DNA of 64,000 nt from Vitellaria paradoxa. Lineage: Eukaryota; Streptophyta; Magnoliopsida; Ericales; Sapotaceae. Shown here one piece after another: positions 11,700 through 24,900 of this stretch; within the stretch, counting starts at the first letter, position 1, and the number at the start of each line of letters is the position of its first letter. The position numbers and the translations under genes were made by a program. The notes under the pieces are model-generated. The model worked only from the letters and a program-made list of their open reading frames with translations, was not told the origin of the DNA and made no database searches. The DNA lies in contig CM034236.1 in NCBI GenBank assembly GCA_019916065.1, positions 49,566,690 to 49,630,689 of the forward strand, in the 5' to 3' direction.

Positions 11700-12785
11700 A
11701 TGGAGTGGGTTCGCGGTGAAGTAATCGGACATGGAAGCTTTGGGACTGTGAATTTAGCCTTACCCAAGAGGCAGAGTCCACGATTTCCGGCGTTGATGGT
11801 GGTCAAGTCTTGTGGTGCTTCGAAATCTTCTTTGTTGATGAATGAGCAGTCCATATTGGAGGAACTCAGCGATTGTCCGCAGATTGTTCGATGCTTTGGC
11901 GGCGATTTCAGTTTTGAGAATGGTGAGAAATTGTATAATGTGTTGTTGGAGTACGCTTCCGGCGGTGCTTTGTCGGAAAAGGTGAGGAATTCCGGTGAGC
12001 GGTTGACGGAGTTGGATATCCGGCGATACACGGAGTCGATACTTAAAGGGCTTCGGTATATTCACGGCAACGGGTATGTTCACTGTGACCTCAAGCTTCA
12101 AAACGTCCTGCTCTGTTCTCGTGACGGGGGTCGATACGACGTCGCAAAGGTAGCTGATTTTGGGCTGGCGAAGAAAGCTGGGGGGAAGGGAGAGAATTTG
12201 GGGGTTGAATTGAGAGGTACGCCTCTCTGTATGTCGCCGGAGACGGTCACCGCCGGGGAGCAGGAGGCACCGGCAGATGTTTGGGCGCTGGGGTGTTTGG
12301 TGGCGGAGATGGTGACCGGAAAACCGGCGTGGAATTTCTCGCCGAAGGCCGACGTATGCGGGCTGTTGATGAGGATCGGCGTCGGGGACGAGGTCCCGGA
12401 GATTCCCGGAAAATTATCCGCGGAAGGAAAAGATTTTCTCGGAAAGTGCTTCGTCAAGGACCCGAGAAAGAGATGGACGGCTGAGATGCTTCTAAACCAT
12501 CCCTTCATCGCCGATCACAATGACGATCACCGCACTGTTCCATTGAAAGACAAGCTGGAAGCTTCCTGTTCGACCTCTCCGACGGGTCCGTTCGATTTTC
12601 CGGATTGTGAGTTCGCGCAGTCCTCGGGCAGAATTACTTATTTACCATCGTCGGAACGCGCATATTCTCAATTTGACTTCCGTGACCGACGGTTCTCAAT
12701 TCCGCCGGCGGGTAGACTCCGGGAGCTGGTGACGGATCGGGTACCGAATTGGTCCGATTCAGATAGTTGGGTCACAGTTCGGTAG
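11700..12785 (+). CDS. MAPKKK-type serine/threonine kinase, MAPKKK17/18-like
   Basis: This intronless gene encodes 361 aa. The kinase domain starts almost at residue 1: Gly-rich loop GHGSFGTV (10-17), ATP-binding Lys36 in VVK, catalytic loop HCDLKLQN (128-135, Asp130), DFG (153-155), activation-segment end GTPLCMSPE (173-181) and the subdomain IX region ADVWALGC. HCD replaces HRD, so it is a non-RD-type loop, as in this plant MEKK subgroup. The tail after about residue 272 is Ser/Asp-rich and lacks a recognised domain. The short kinase-first layout, single exon and length fit the MAPKKK15-18 group, whose members act in ABA signalling above MKK3. The ATG at 11700 is the first true ATG of the frame; upstream codons are open but without ATG. 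The exact orthologue is uncertain. Confidence 0.9.
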   Translation: MEWVRGEVIGHGSFGTVNLALPKRQSPRFPALMVVKSCGASKSSLLMNEQSILEELSDCPQIVRCFGGDFSFENGEKLYNVLLEYASGGALSEKVRNSGERLTELDIRRYTESILKGLRYIHGNGYVHCDLKLQNVLLCSRDGGRYDVAKVADFGLAKKAGGKGENLGVELRGTPLCMSPETVTAGEQEAPADVWALGCLVAEMVTGKPAWNFSPKADVCGLLMRIGVGDEVPEIPGKLSAEGKDFLGKCFVKDPRKRWTAEMLLNHPFIADHNDDHRTVPLKDKLEASCSTSPTGPFDFPDCEFAQSSGRITYLPSSERAYSQFDFRDRRFSIPPAGRLRELVTDRVPNWSDSDSWVTVR

Positions 12786-13588
12786 CTACAGTAGGAGCAT
12801 CCAAAAGGAAAGTTCAATTTGATTGGATAATTTCTTTATTTTTGTCTTCTTTCTTTTGCCGCAGAGCTGACGGTGGCGATTATGCATTATTTGATTCTTT
12901 TGTAAATACTTTGGAAAGAGGAGTAGAGTTTCAAAGGATAGATATAAAAGGAAGTTTCTGTTGCATTTAAAGAATTCCCAACTGGGGACTGAGGTAGCTG
13001 AGGAGTGTGTCTACTGTACAGTGCTATTCCTGTTTAGTTAATGAACCACTTTTTTCTTGGGAAAGTGAAGTTCCTCCATGTGGTGTTTGGATGTGTTCGG
13101 CTCTCTCTCTCTCTCTCTGGGGTTAGATAGTTTACCCAGATACGATGATCTTGTTTTCGGGTTCCAGGGTTCATCCACCTTTTTTCGGTTCGTTTTGTTT
13201 TTGTTTTGTTTCATTTTTTATTTATTTATTTTTGGTTACAAGGATTTGAACCAAAATCTTGAGACTGCAATTTGCCTAGAAAATGTAATCCTTGGATCGA
13301 ACGATAAGTGGCAAGGCAAAGATAAAAGTAAGGAAAGATGGGTGGTTATCAGTATTGCAGTTGGTCCTTCATGTTGCACGCATCAAAATATTCAACTTCA
13401 ATGGACGCCGTTGTTTCATTGTATAGCATATTAAATTCTCTTGAATTTTTAGATTTTTAGGGGTAAAATACAACGGGCATAAGTATATTTTCTTCTCATT
13501 TCACGACATATAAATTATTTCATTTTGCTTTGTTTCTATATATTTAATTTAATTTTTATTCTATTAGTCATTGTTTAAAGAATATGAT
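12786..13588. other. 3' flank of the kinase gene
   Basis: Presumed 3' UTR and spacer. It contains a short (CT)n run at about 13100-13118 and T-rich stretches. No further coding sequence was recognised. Confidence 0.5.
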
Positions 13589-14561
13589 TAGGGGTTGTAA
13601 AAACGATCCAAACCCATCAACTCACCCAATTAAACCCATAATAAATAAGTTTGGGTCATATTATTTTATTAATTGGGTTGTAATTGGGTATCTTATAAAA
13701 TACCCATTTATAAACGGATGTAATTAGGTTGTGAAACGGGACCCGTTAAAACACCAATTTAAATTAGAAAATTTAGTTTAATCCCCCATTGTACACTGCT
13801 CTCTCTCTCACCTCTCTATCTCTCTTTCTCTTCAGCTATCTCTACAGTAAATATATAATATATATAATGTACAAATTAATTTAATCCCCATTCCCTCTCT
13901 TTACACCGCTCTCTCTCTCTCTTTCACTGCTCTCTCTCTCTAGCAATATCTACAATAAATGTATAATATATACATTACTTATATATGATGTGTATATATA
14001 TATATATATATATACATTCAGCGTATACAATAAATGTATAATATATGCATTACATATTATTTACTTCTTCTTCCATTCTCTATTTCTATTCTCCTCCATA
14101 GTCAATTCAAGCAACACACACGTGCACGCATACACACACACGCACGTGCGCTCCTACACGCGCACACACACACCCACACACATGCACCCCACACACATAC
14201 GCGGGCGCACAGAGAGAGAGAAAGAGAGTTGTTGATTTAAAATTTAATAAAAAATAAATCGGTTCATACAAATTCGAAATTAACTGAAAATGTAAATATA
14301 ATATATAATGTTATATTAATTAAAATAAATATTGATGTATTTATATATATATACACATTAATTGAAATAAAATTTTAACTTTTTTAAAAAGTAAGTCAGG
14401 TCATAAGTAAATGAGTTAGATATGGGTTCATGGGTTTGAAATAACCCGTATTCAACCCACTCATATTTAACCGGCATTTTAAATGGGTGGGTTTGAGTTG
14501 CACCTATTTAATCTCCAACCCGTTTAAACCCATCACTAACCCGCCCATTTTGCTGCCCCTA
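13589..14561. mobile_element. Non-autonomous hAT-like element
   Basis: The ends are TAGGGGTTGTAAAA on the left and, on the other strand from the right, TAGGGGCAGCAAAA, typical of plant hAT termini. The flanks are aatatgat (13581-13588) and aatatgac (14562-14569), an 8-bp target duplication with one mismatch, as expected for hAT. The inside has no transposase frame. It holds CT-rich stretches, (TA)n and CA/GA microsatellites (about 14110-14230) and repeated AAACCCA-type sequence near both ends. Confidence 0.8.
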
Positions 14562-14569
14562 AATATGAC

Positions 14570-15402
14570 AAAAAAATATAATGTGTTTAATTTTCTTTTA
14601 TTAATAAATTTGATAAAAAAAAAAGATCAAATGAGACGATTAAAATGTATAAAGGTAAAATGAAATTGGTGGTAAATACACAATTTCTTAGTATAATTTA
14701 CCATGTTTGAATTATGTGATACAGAATTACTAGTCTAATTTTATGGACTTGTACTAGAAGCTTATTTTACATAACAAATTCAAGACATCCACATTAGAAC
14801 CTCTTCCCTTTTTTTTAAATTGACAGGGAAAAGAGAAAAATATATATTCACACCATCATTTGTAGTTAATTTTTATTTTGAAAAATTATTATAATAGCTC
14901 ACTAAATGTAGAGTTATTATAATGTTCTTTACTATAAAAAAATTTGTTAGAGAAGTAGGTATGAATGTACACAAACTCATTTTACAAGAGAAAAAATGTA
15001 CATATTATCATGCGTGCTTAATTAAAAAATCATCCGATATTTATTGAGATAAAATAAAAAATATATATAATTCTAACTCAATTGGAGGTCAAAAAAATAT
15101 GCTTAGAGACCACATTGACACGCCCTCACTTATTGATCTACTAAAATTAGAAAAAATAAATCCCACTATTCCCACCATTCATCCAAACTTCTTGATATAA
15201 TGAATAAGGGAGACCTCACCTTATTTAAAAGGTTTGTTTTAAATATATGTCTTTCTCCTTTTATTTGACTGTCTTTCTACCATAATGAAAAATCACTATT
15301 GATTTGGGCGTCAAAAACACCCAGTCGGTTGCCCCTTGATCGAATCTCTAATGTCGTATTGATTTTTTTCCCTCTCCACCAATAATTCTCTCTTCTTAGA
15401 TG

Positions 15403-15433
<31 letters not shown>

Positions 15434-15882
15434 TCCTCCTTAATTTCATCCTTGTAGACTAGAGCTGATTTTTGGCTTGCTCTATTTTAAGAGGATTTTG
15501 ACTAATTTTTTAGATTTATAATTTAGAATTAAAAAATAGAAACCTAGTTTAAAATTTGGATCGGGGTTAAGATTAAGAGTATAAGTATGGGCTTAATCCT
15601 ACCCAGTTAGGTTCAATAATTTTTTAACTAAATTCAATATATATTTTAAAAATTAGTTTGAGTTGACAAAATTTTTAGACTTGACTAAAATATATTATAT
15701 TTTTTTAAAAATTCCGGTCAAACCCAATTTCAATCAACTCTACTATAGATTATAAAATGATTCACAAGGTATGCTCTAATCGTTAATTATATATTTCAAC
15801 AGTTGATTGAGTATAAATGTATTGATTATACTTTTTCAAAAAATAAACACTCTCATCCCAAAATAACAACAACAACAACAAC

Positions 15883-15925
<43 letters not shown>

Positions 15926-16738
15926 GTGGAAATCTCCAACTTATGCAGAATAAACTTGCAAATTAAATTCTCCTGATATTGGATTTAAAAATACAAAGTA
16001 AAGACAACCCATGCACCCACCCTCCATATATTCCATAGCTATCGGCCTATGCCTAATTTTTTAAGTGTTGCGTATCGACTTGGGAAAGTCCTAACAACTT
16101 TATTTAGGGGCTGAGGTTGCTGTGCAGGTGCAGCAGTGTCACAGTGCCTGATGATCTAAAGGCGGGGGAACTGCCTTTTTTTTTTTTTTTTAGCAGCTAT
16201 TCAGCTGAGAAAAGCCATGTTTGGCTTCGGGAGCATTGAATGACCTGCACAGCGAGACAAATCTCCTGCATGCCACTTGACAAATTGCTCTCGATGACGT
16301 CAGAGTACAACCCCCTTTGAGCTTTATCCACCTCATGACCCCCTCCCTCTGCCAAATGAGATGCCCTTGAGAAAAGTAACGGGAGGAATTAATATTGACT
16401 GATATTAATTTTTATCAAAAAAAATTATATATATATTTTTATACCACATATTGATATATGACATTTTATTAATTAGTTAAGTATTTGGTAAAATTTTATA
16501 AAAGTAACAAAATTTAATAGAATTTAAAAAATGAGTAAATCATTCATCTAAAGAACTGAGTATTTTTTCCATTTCAAAAATTACAGGTATAGAGTTTGTA
16601 AATTCTTCATGACCAAAACTCTTTTTTCCTTATAAGTATTTTTCTTTTAAACCAAATATCGTAACTATTTTTCCTAGCTGAGGCTTAGTTTGGCAATTCA
16701 AAATAAATTGTCTTATTTCATACCACATTTTTTTCTCT

Positions 16739-16770
<32 letters not shown>

Positions 16771-18660
16771 CATTTAATATATTTTAGGCATGAAAAATGT
16801 ATATACCAGTGGAAAAAATTTTAAATTATCTGAGAAGGTGATTATTTTTTTCATTCGACAGATATTTTCTTACTCTCCAAGTATTTTTTAAATGTAAATA
16901 ACTTAGCTAAAAGATACCAAATGAAAAATAAATAAACTTTGATAAATATATATATATATATATAACAGAAACAATAAAATTTTTACTTCCTGCTTTTAAA
17001 CAAAATATCATGTCTCTCAAATGCAACCTTAATTAATATTCATCCCAAATCTTCATATATTCTTGGGTATGAAAAAAAAATGCTCTTTTAAGGAGCCAAT
17101 CTTCTCAAGGGATTAGGTATTGCAATTTGGTTCTAGCAATTGCAATATTTCCCTTGGGAACGACACATAGCTTCCTCCTTGTACCCCCCTACATTAATTT
17201 TCAAAATCTTCAATCCTTCTTTCACCATCTTGGTGGTAATAATAGACTTGTCATTATGAAGAATTTGATTAATCCCATCTCAAGTGGGAGGGACTAGGTA
17301 TCTTTCCCCTCCCTTGTTAAAGCCATTCACAATACTCCATTATCAATTGAGGAATTTTCGAAGATTTATCTGATCAGTATATATTTTGACATATGTCTGC
17401 ACCATGGAGGAATTTGCTTTGTAGTTGCTCCAGGAGCTAGCTAGCTTTTTAATCCTCAAATCAGATTTTCAGACAACCAGCATAACAGCAAAAGTTCCTT
17501 TTTTATGTTTTTTTTTCTCGGTTTAAAAGCAAAAAATCAAACTTTTTTATTTTTCGTCATTTAATTTTCATTTTTTTAATATTTTTAGACAACACTGTAA
17601 CCCCAACATAGACTGCCTAGCGGCCCAAAATCCATCGAAGCAAAACCACACACTCCTCAAGATGTGCTGGCCCAATATATCAAATCCTTTTGCCCTTTGT
17701 CCCAAAATCAGATTTGAAAGGAATAACACAAATAATAATGATGATGATAATGATAATGATGATGGTATATTTGGATTATGGACCTATCAATACACATATA
17801 TGTGTGTGTGTATGGCACAAATAATAACATAAATTTATATATTAATAAAATTAAGAACAATGATATTTGCACATCTTGTGGGGAAATCTAACAGAGAAGT
17901 GCAAATATTTTCAGCCTAAAGTTAAAGGTATTTTAATTATGGAATCATGATATGGTAGAAATAATAAAAATTAAAGACAAATTAAGGCGTGAAGGTAGTT
18001 TCATCACTTATAATAATGATAATTTAACGCACCAATTAAGAGTAATAATACCAAAATTGGTTAATGAGAGGGAATGGGGTAAATTAAAACTAATAAAAAT
18101 AAAAATAATAATGAACAACATGACTTAATATAATTTTACATAGGAAGTAATACATCTTACTAAAATAAGTCAAAAAGATTCATGTAACCATTATTAAGGG
18201 TGTATGAAAACTTGAACAATTTAAAAAATTAAACTAATTCAATCTATTTGGGTGAGTTCATGTCGATTCTATTAAAGATTCAATTCGATTCGATTTTGTG
18301 TCTCAAAAATATGAACCCAAGTTTCATATGTTTGATTATGAGTTAACTTATATTAAGGTCTAAACCAATTTAAAACCACTAATAAAACTTTTTGCTTATT
18401 TTTTCATCACGTTTATAACTATATAACAATCTTCAAATGATAAAATTAGGACAAGTTGATTTTATGAGATCATCAATTTGATTCTTGATCCAAATTTTAA
18501 ACTCGATAAATTTTGATTCCATTTTGAGTTTAATATAAACCCAAATATTGAACTCATTACCCTCTACACTAGTCAATTGAGAAAATGCTAATAAGTAAAG
18601 TTGGGTTGAGTATGGTTGTCTTCATTTTTCGTGACAATTGTTACTCCTGGTATGCTAGCC
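14570..18660. other. AT-rich intergenic spacer
   Basis: No gene was recognised on either strand. It contains (TA)n at about 15409-15433, 16739-16768 and 16948-16963, an (AAC)n(AAT)n array at 15864-15924, a T run at 16176-16190 and imperfect GAT repeats near 17738-17765. The 16060-16390 and 17080-17420 stretches are less AT-rich than their surroundings but show no open frame or RNA gene that I can name. A palindromic TGACGTCA occurs at about 16295. Confidence 0.5.
15864..15924. repeat. Compound microsatellite (AAC)n(AAT)n
   Basis: An AAC run turns into about fourteen AAT units. It is simple sequence only, likely polymorphic in length. Confidence 0.9.
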
Positions 18661-18663
18661 ACT

Positions 18664-18696
18664 TGGGCCCAAAGGATGAGCTTCTGAAATGGGCCT
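18664..18696. promoter_or_regulatory. Two site II-type TGGGCC motifs in the POLA1 promoter
   Basis: TGGGCC at 18664-18669 and TGGGCCT at 18690-18696 match the TGGGCY site II element bound by TCP factors. These elements often occur in promoters of plant proliferation genes such as PCNA. They lie 230-265 bp upstream of the POLA1 start. This is motif evidence only. Confidence 0.4.
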
Positions 18697-18800
18697 GGCC
18701 AGGTGGCAGATAGGTTGGCCTCACTATTGGATTGTTCAGATGTGATTTTGAAATAAAATAGGGCTTTTGGGGCCTGCTTTGGACTGTCTTTACCACACTA

Positions 18801-18811
18801 TTGGCGCGAAA
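18801..18811 (-). promoter_or_regulatory. E2F-binding site upstream of POLA1
   Basis: TTGGCGCGAAA reads TTTCGCGCCAA on the minus strand, a full match to the E2F consensus. It is 118 bp before the start codon. E2F sites drive G1/S expression of replication genes, which suits a polymerase alpha gene. Confidence 0.65.
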
Positions 18812-18820
18812 TCGAAAGTG

Positions 18821-18828
18821 TTCCCGCC
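18821..18828 (+). promoter_or_regulatory. Second E2F-type site upstream of POLA1
   Basis: TTCCCGCC fits the TTSSCGSS E2F core and lies ten bases after the first site. Paired sites strengthen the case for S-phase control. Confidence 0.6.
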
Positions 18829-18889
18829 ATTTTATAGTCCACCGTCGGCGTGATGGAGAGAGTGAAAGATTGAGCTGGGGAGGGGAAGG

Positions 18890-18891
<2 letters not shown>

Positions 18892-18926
<35 letters not shown>
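18892..18926 (+). repeat. (GA)n tract just before the POLA1 start codon
   Basis: An almost pure GA run ends two bases before the ATG at 18929, so it is probably in the 5' UTR. GA/CT tracts are bound by plant BPC (GAGA-binding) proteins. Comparable tracts precede the NAPRT and RING genes in this window. Confidence 0.85.
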
Positions 18927-18928
<2 letters not shown>

Positions 18929-18929
<1 letters not shown>

Positions 18930-21900
18930 TGGAGGACGAGCAGCCAATAGTCACCGGAAGGCGGAGGAGCAGAGGAGCCAACGGGTCGGCCCGTGCTGAG
19001 GCCCTCGAACGCCTAAAAACTCTCCGCCGTGGAGGGCGCCGCGATGGGGTTGGTTTCCAGATCAAAATGGAGGAACCGATCTATGACACCGTTGGCGAAG
19101 ATGAGTACGACGTACTCGTCGCAAAACGCCGCGAAGAAGCCAGGGGGTTCATTGTCGACGATGATGGTCTCGGATACGGAGATGAGGGACAGGAAGAGGA
19201 TTGGTCCCAAGCGGGAGTCCCCATGTCATCCGATGAATCGGAAGGGGAATTGGAGAGACCTAAAAAGAAGAAGACAGAGAAGAAGGCGCCGCAGCCCAAA
19301 AAGCCCTCTGCTCACTCCGCTGCGGCGGCTCTAATGGGTAAGCAAAAACTCTCCAATATGTTCACTTCTTCGGTTTTTAAGAAGGTTAAGGACGATAAGG
19401 CCAAGAATTTATCGTCTGACAGTATTGTTGATGATGTTATTGCTGAATTTGCCCCCGACGAGACTGATCGACAGAGGCGACGGAGGGGACACACGAATTT
19501 GTCAGCGGCCATGAAGAGTTTCACGCCGACTAATATGATTACGTCAATTAGGAGTGAAAACCCTAAAGCTGAGAGTGTTGATTTGATGGCTAGGCCTGAG
19601 TTGAGAAAGGATAATGCAAACAGTGTTTCTTTGTCGAGAAATGAACATAACTTTGAAATGGCCAAGGAATATGGTTCATCAAAGGAATTTGAAAGTGGCC
19701 AAGACCTGAATACTGAAAAGGAACCGAATGTGAAATTGCCTGAATCTTCGATAGACGGGAGTGAGGCTGAGGCAAACTTGCTGAATGATGCTGAAGTGAA
19801 AGTGGAGCCAGTTGTTAAGGAGGAGGCTTCCATTCTCAATGCCAAAATCAAAGAGGAAAAGGATCCGGCATTGAGTGCTATTGCTGGGTGGCAGGCAGTT
19901 AGAAATTCAGGGAATGGCGGCATTGAATGTGATAGAGTGGAGGCAACTCCTGGTTCAAATGGTGAAGAAAAACCAGATTTTGTTCTGGATTCTGATGGGT
20001 CTCTGCCTTTCTACATACTTGATGCTCATGAGGAGTTTTATGGTGCTAACCCGGGTAACCTTTATCTTTTTGGGAAGGTATGGTGGTAATTTTTATGTTA
20101 GTCCTTGTCTATTCCTGTTCAAATCAATATTTTTATTCAAATTTGATAGATTCTACGCATCATAGAAGACATGTGTGGAGTATGATCATTTCAGTTGTGA
20201 TAATTTCCTATTTGTGCGTTGCAATGTCACTGGTTTATGTCAGATCATTCCAGTTGTGATAATTTCCTATTTGTGCATTACAATGTCACTGTTTCATGTT
20301 GCTGTCGTCATTTACGTCCGTAGTTTGGCTTTGTTTTATGAGGGTCATCTGTAAGTCAATCTGGTATTACCATTTGTTTTGTTCTCATGATACAACAGTG
20401 TAGATCTGATCTTGTGTTCTTGTGCTTGATGACTCCCATATGGCCGCTAAGCTTGGGACAATGATAATTGTGCAACTTAAAATATCTCACCATCTTATAT
20501 AGTTATCAAAGTGATTTTCCCTCCTCAATTCACTTGGTGTTTTGTCAGCTTGGCAAAATTTCTTTCATTATTGTCACTCTTATTATAATATTACGATTTC
20601 TTTTCCACTTGGTGTAGTAATTTTCTGTTTTTAGTATCATCCTAAAGATAGATATCTACAATTATTTTCCACCCTTTTAATTATGTAATTGGCATGCTTT
20701 GTCTCGTTAGTTTCCACTTGGTTCGCAAACAATTGACTCAGGTTGATAATTCACAAAGTCATTTCAATTCTTCTGAGACTCACAATGTGAATAAACATTA
20801 TCACCAGATTCTTTATGGTCTCAAACTATTCTACATTTCTGAGTGGTGATTATGGAACTTGAGAAGGATACAATTCAGACACGAATGGTATTCTAATGAT
20901 GGATTGTTGATCTTATTATTTTAACCTTCAAATATGTACTCTTGCATGTTTATGCAATTGACTTGTTGCTTAGGTTAATTATTTTTGTACTTCTGATATA
21001 AGCAGTTGATGAGTAAAATTTGTCATTGCAACTCAGGTCAAAGCTGGAAGTTCGTATTCAAGCTGTTGTGTGGTTGTAAAGAACATGCAAAGATGTGTAT
21101 ATGCAATCCATAATGGTTCTCTGTTTCAAAATGATGTGATTATGAAGCTTGAGAAAGAAGTTGAAGAGTCAAAAATTTCTCCTACAGCTTTCCGTACTAA
21201 GCTGCAAGTAATTCTTATTGCTATTGCAGAGTTTTATATTTACTTTCAGTAATTTCACATTCTGTTGATGCTCTTCCTGTTTTCTATGGTAGGAGATGGC
21301 ATCAGGATTAAAGTCTGAAATAGCAAAACAATTATTAGATCGCAATGTTTCAAGTTTTAGCATGGCTCCTGTTAAGGTTTGCAGATTTAATCAATTTCAT
21401 GCATGCTTCTTTCCCATTACCCATTCCTTTTTTTTTTTTTTCCCAATTACTTTTGCTATTCATTCATGTTGTTTGAAATCTTATAGAGAAGCTATGCATT
21501 TGAGCGATCTGACATACCTTTTGGGGAGAATTACGTCCTCAAGATCAATTATCCGTTTAAGGTATACTTCTCTTTTATGAATTGAATGCATGAGGTGTTA
21601 TTGTCTTTTGAGTTCAATCTCTCAGTGGTTTATCTAATTCAAAAATCACAATTTTAAAGGCTGGAAGTGAAATCTGCCTGTGAACCAATGTTGCTTGTTT
21701 TATTGTTATTAATCTATATTTGATGTGATCTGTAAAAGCATCTGTAATCACAGGATCCACCACTTCCTTCAGACCTCAAGGGGGAACTGTTCTCTGCTCT
21801 GCTTGGAACTCATAGCAGGTATCAGTCACCAGAACTGGTTCCTCATTCAGTGTCTTTTGCACGTCTTATTTTTATTTTATTTTTTAAATCTGCACATTAT

Positions 21901-24900
21901 TTTACTTTTAGCATTCTTTGGGCGCAAGTAAAGATTCAGTCATAAAGTGGACCATCCATTCTTTGTTTGCTAAGAGGCTGCCTATTTATATTTGGTACAT
22001 TTCAAATTTAAATGGTGATTTGGATATGAAACCCCTGCGAACTTTTTACCATGGGAGGAGACAGACAGGTAAGACATGATTTTGGGTCATTCAAGCAGTT
22101 TTTCACCATTCTTGGTCATGACTTCAGGCTCCCAGGCCTGTTTTCACCACCTATGGTTAAGTTTAATCTCAAATCTTTTTACTTGAAATCTAGGTTTATC
22201 CAAATAAAGCATTAAATTTTCACAAGTTCAGGCCTTCATGGATGTTACTTTATATTTCTAAGCAGCCTTTTATTTGCTCAGTTAAGGAGAGAAGCTGATA
22301 TGAACTGTGAATAGCTTGGGTTGTGTTATTGTGTCTTTCTTCATTCATTCTTTCTTTCTTTCCTTCTTTTATCTTTTTTAATTTATTTTTTTGATCTAGA
22401 GATAATTTTCTGTAGCCCAAGTCAACCATAATTATGTTTTTATCTGCATGTTATAGGCTCATGGTTCTCATACCTTTGTCAAATTATCATTTGTAGTACC
22501 TTGAAATTTTGGATCAGTGTTCCATTTCTTGAAGTTAATTGTTGTAGGCGACAGTCATTTTTGGATCTTTTACTATAGCGAAATTTATCTGCAAGGGAAA
22601 AAATACGTTTAACAAATTATATGCATGCCTAAAGCATATGGATAAGTAACCTGATGAGCATCATTGTTGACAGTGCTTTGGAGCTTTTTCTTGTTAAAAG
22701 GAAGATAAAAGGACCTTCCTGGCTATCAGTTTCAAAATTTTCCACCTGCCTAGCTCAGCGTGTAAGGCTCGAAATCTGTGGTATTGTTATCATTTAAATT
22801 AATGCTTTTGTTGTACACAAGAAGGCGATTACAGTTTCTCTTGACATAAAAGCTTGGATTGCATTCTGCAGGTAAGCTGGTGCAAATTTGAGGTTGTTGT
22901 GGATTGTCCAAAGGACATACAAATTTCGACTTCCTCAAAGAATATAGCAGATATACCTCCAGTGGTTGTTACAGCAATAAATCTGAAAACTATCATCAGT
23001 GAAAAACAGAATGTGAATGAAATTGTATCTGCATCTATAATCTGCTGTCACAAGGCCAAGGTATGTTGTACATGGATTATTAGTGGGGTGTTGATTGTGG
23101 CATCACCAAAATACTTAACCTGTCTAGTATTCTGACTTCGTCCTTTGCCCTGTATGGACTTTCTTGACGCTGATTGATGTTTGATTAATGCTGTGATGAT
23201 ATCATTGTTTTTCTGAACAAGTAACATGTTGCCTCGGGGGAAAATGTGAAGTCTTATGTTTTTTAAAATAAGATGGAGGAGAATTTGCCTAATCTCGTTC
23301 TTGAGAAACAAATGAAGTGATGTTGTAATGCTTATGGAATATAATACATTTGTTCCCCCTCTCCTTAAAAAAAAAAAAAAAAAAAAAGGAAAAAAGGTTT
23401 GCATGCACCCCATGTTCGATGCTTTACGCTAGTATCATATTCTTTTGGCTTTGAGGTACAGGCTATTGGTTTTGGGCCACGAGGTTCGGGGCCTTCTTTT
23501 TGGTTGTTCATTCTTGTTTTGTTGTGTGTGTGTGTGTGTTCCCCCTTCCAACACCTCCCCCCCCCGGGGGCAGGGGTTTTCTTACCAGTTTTAATTATAT
23601 CCTTTCGTTGTTGAATTAAGGCTATAGGAAACATATTTTTTTGTACTTGTAAGGCTTAGTTGAGTTTTTTGATTTAGGCGTAAAAATGTATGTTTCCTGT
23701 AGAGCCACTTAAATATGTGGTGTGTATCTTGCATCTTTCAATACATTGTTAAGCTTAGATGGGTTTCATGAGTTGGAATGTGGAAGATATTTTTATGGAT
23801 GCTGGCTACACTTTCTTGTATCTTTTATCTTGATTCTAGAATTTAAGAATTCCACCAGCATTCCCCCTTTGAGCAAACAAAGTTCTCCTAGGTGAGCTTA
23901 GATGGGTTTCATGAGTTGGAATGTGGAAGATATTTTTATGGATGCTACACTCTCTTGTATCTTTTATCTTGATTCTAGAATTTAAGAATTCCACCAGCAT
24001 TCCCCCTTTGAGCAAACAAAGTTTTCCTAGCTGCACTGATAACGCATTGCCTTTTGCATCGGCAAAGTTATTTATGGCCATAAATTTTAACTTTCTGATC
24101 AATTGGAAATTTGTTAGTCGTGGTTTAACCAATATGGTTATAATATAATACTAAGATTAACTACATGATTGGATCTTTCAGATTGACACTCCCACCTTAG
24201 CCTCAGAATGGACGAGGCCTGGTATGCTTAGCCATTTTACTGTTGTGCGTAAGCTCGATGGAGGGATATTTCCAATGGGATTTACAAAAGAGGTCAATGA
24301 TAGAAATTCAAATGCTGGATCAAATGTCATTAGTATTGAAAGCAGGTAGGTTTGGTTATAGATCAAGTTTATTTTCAATTCTCTTTATATAAGTGTCAAC
24401 TTTACTGGTGATAGCATTTTTCCAGTCACCTAAGTGCAACTTTGTCTCTTTGCTTTGTATAATTTGCAGTGAAAGAGCTTTATTAAACCGTCTGATGATT
24501 GAATTACACAAATTAGATAGCGATGTTCTTGTTGGGCATAATATTTCTGGGTTTGATCTTGATGTTCTGCTTCATAGGGCTCAGGTGAGAATATTGATTC
24601 ATTCAGTGAATTTATTGTTGTATGTATATACTTATTGAAATGAATTTAACTTGTGTTACTAGCTGTAAAGAACCTGATTCTATTTACAACTTTTATTTTT
24701 AATGGTGATAATTATAGTACCTTGTAGCCAGCTTTAAGTGGTCTCAAATTAAAAACTAGCTTTTAAGCTTCTATTTGAGTAATGTGGTGCCAGTGAGGGG
24801 GTGGGTTGCAAAACTGCTTTGTTCCTAAGTTAAATGCTCAATTTTGAACAGATGAAACTGTTATATATACACTGCAATGGTCTTCTACACTTAAAATTAT

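Noticed and set aside
12098..12508. Open frame of 136 codons opposite the kinase gene
   Set aside because: Antisense of the kinase domain; no independent signature.
13990..14240. Overlapping His/Thr-rich frames near 14.1 kb
   Set aside because: These are translations of CA/GA microsatellites inside the hAT-like element.
18189..18580. Possible hAT-type element starting AGGGTGTATGAAAA
   Set aside because: The right end matches only weakly and the flanks share no 8-bp repeat.
19312..19923. Open frame of 203 codons on the minus strand
   Set aside because: It is the shadow of POLA1 exon 1, which has clear family sequence on the plus strand.
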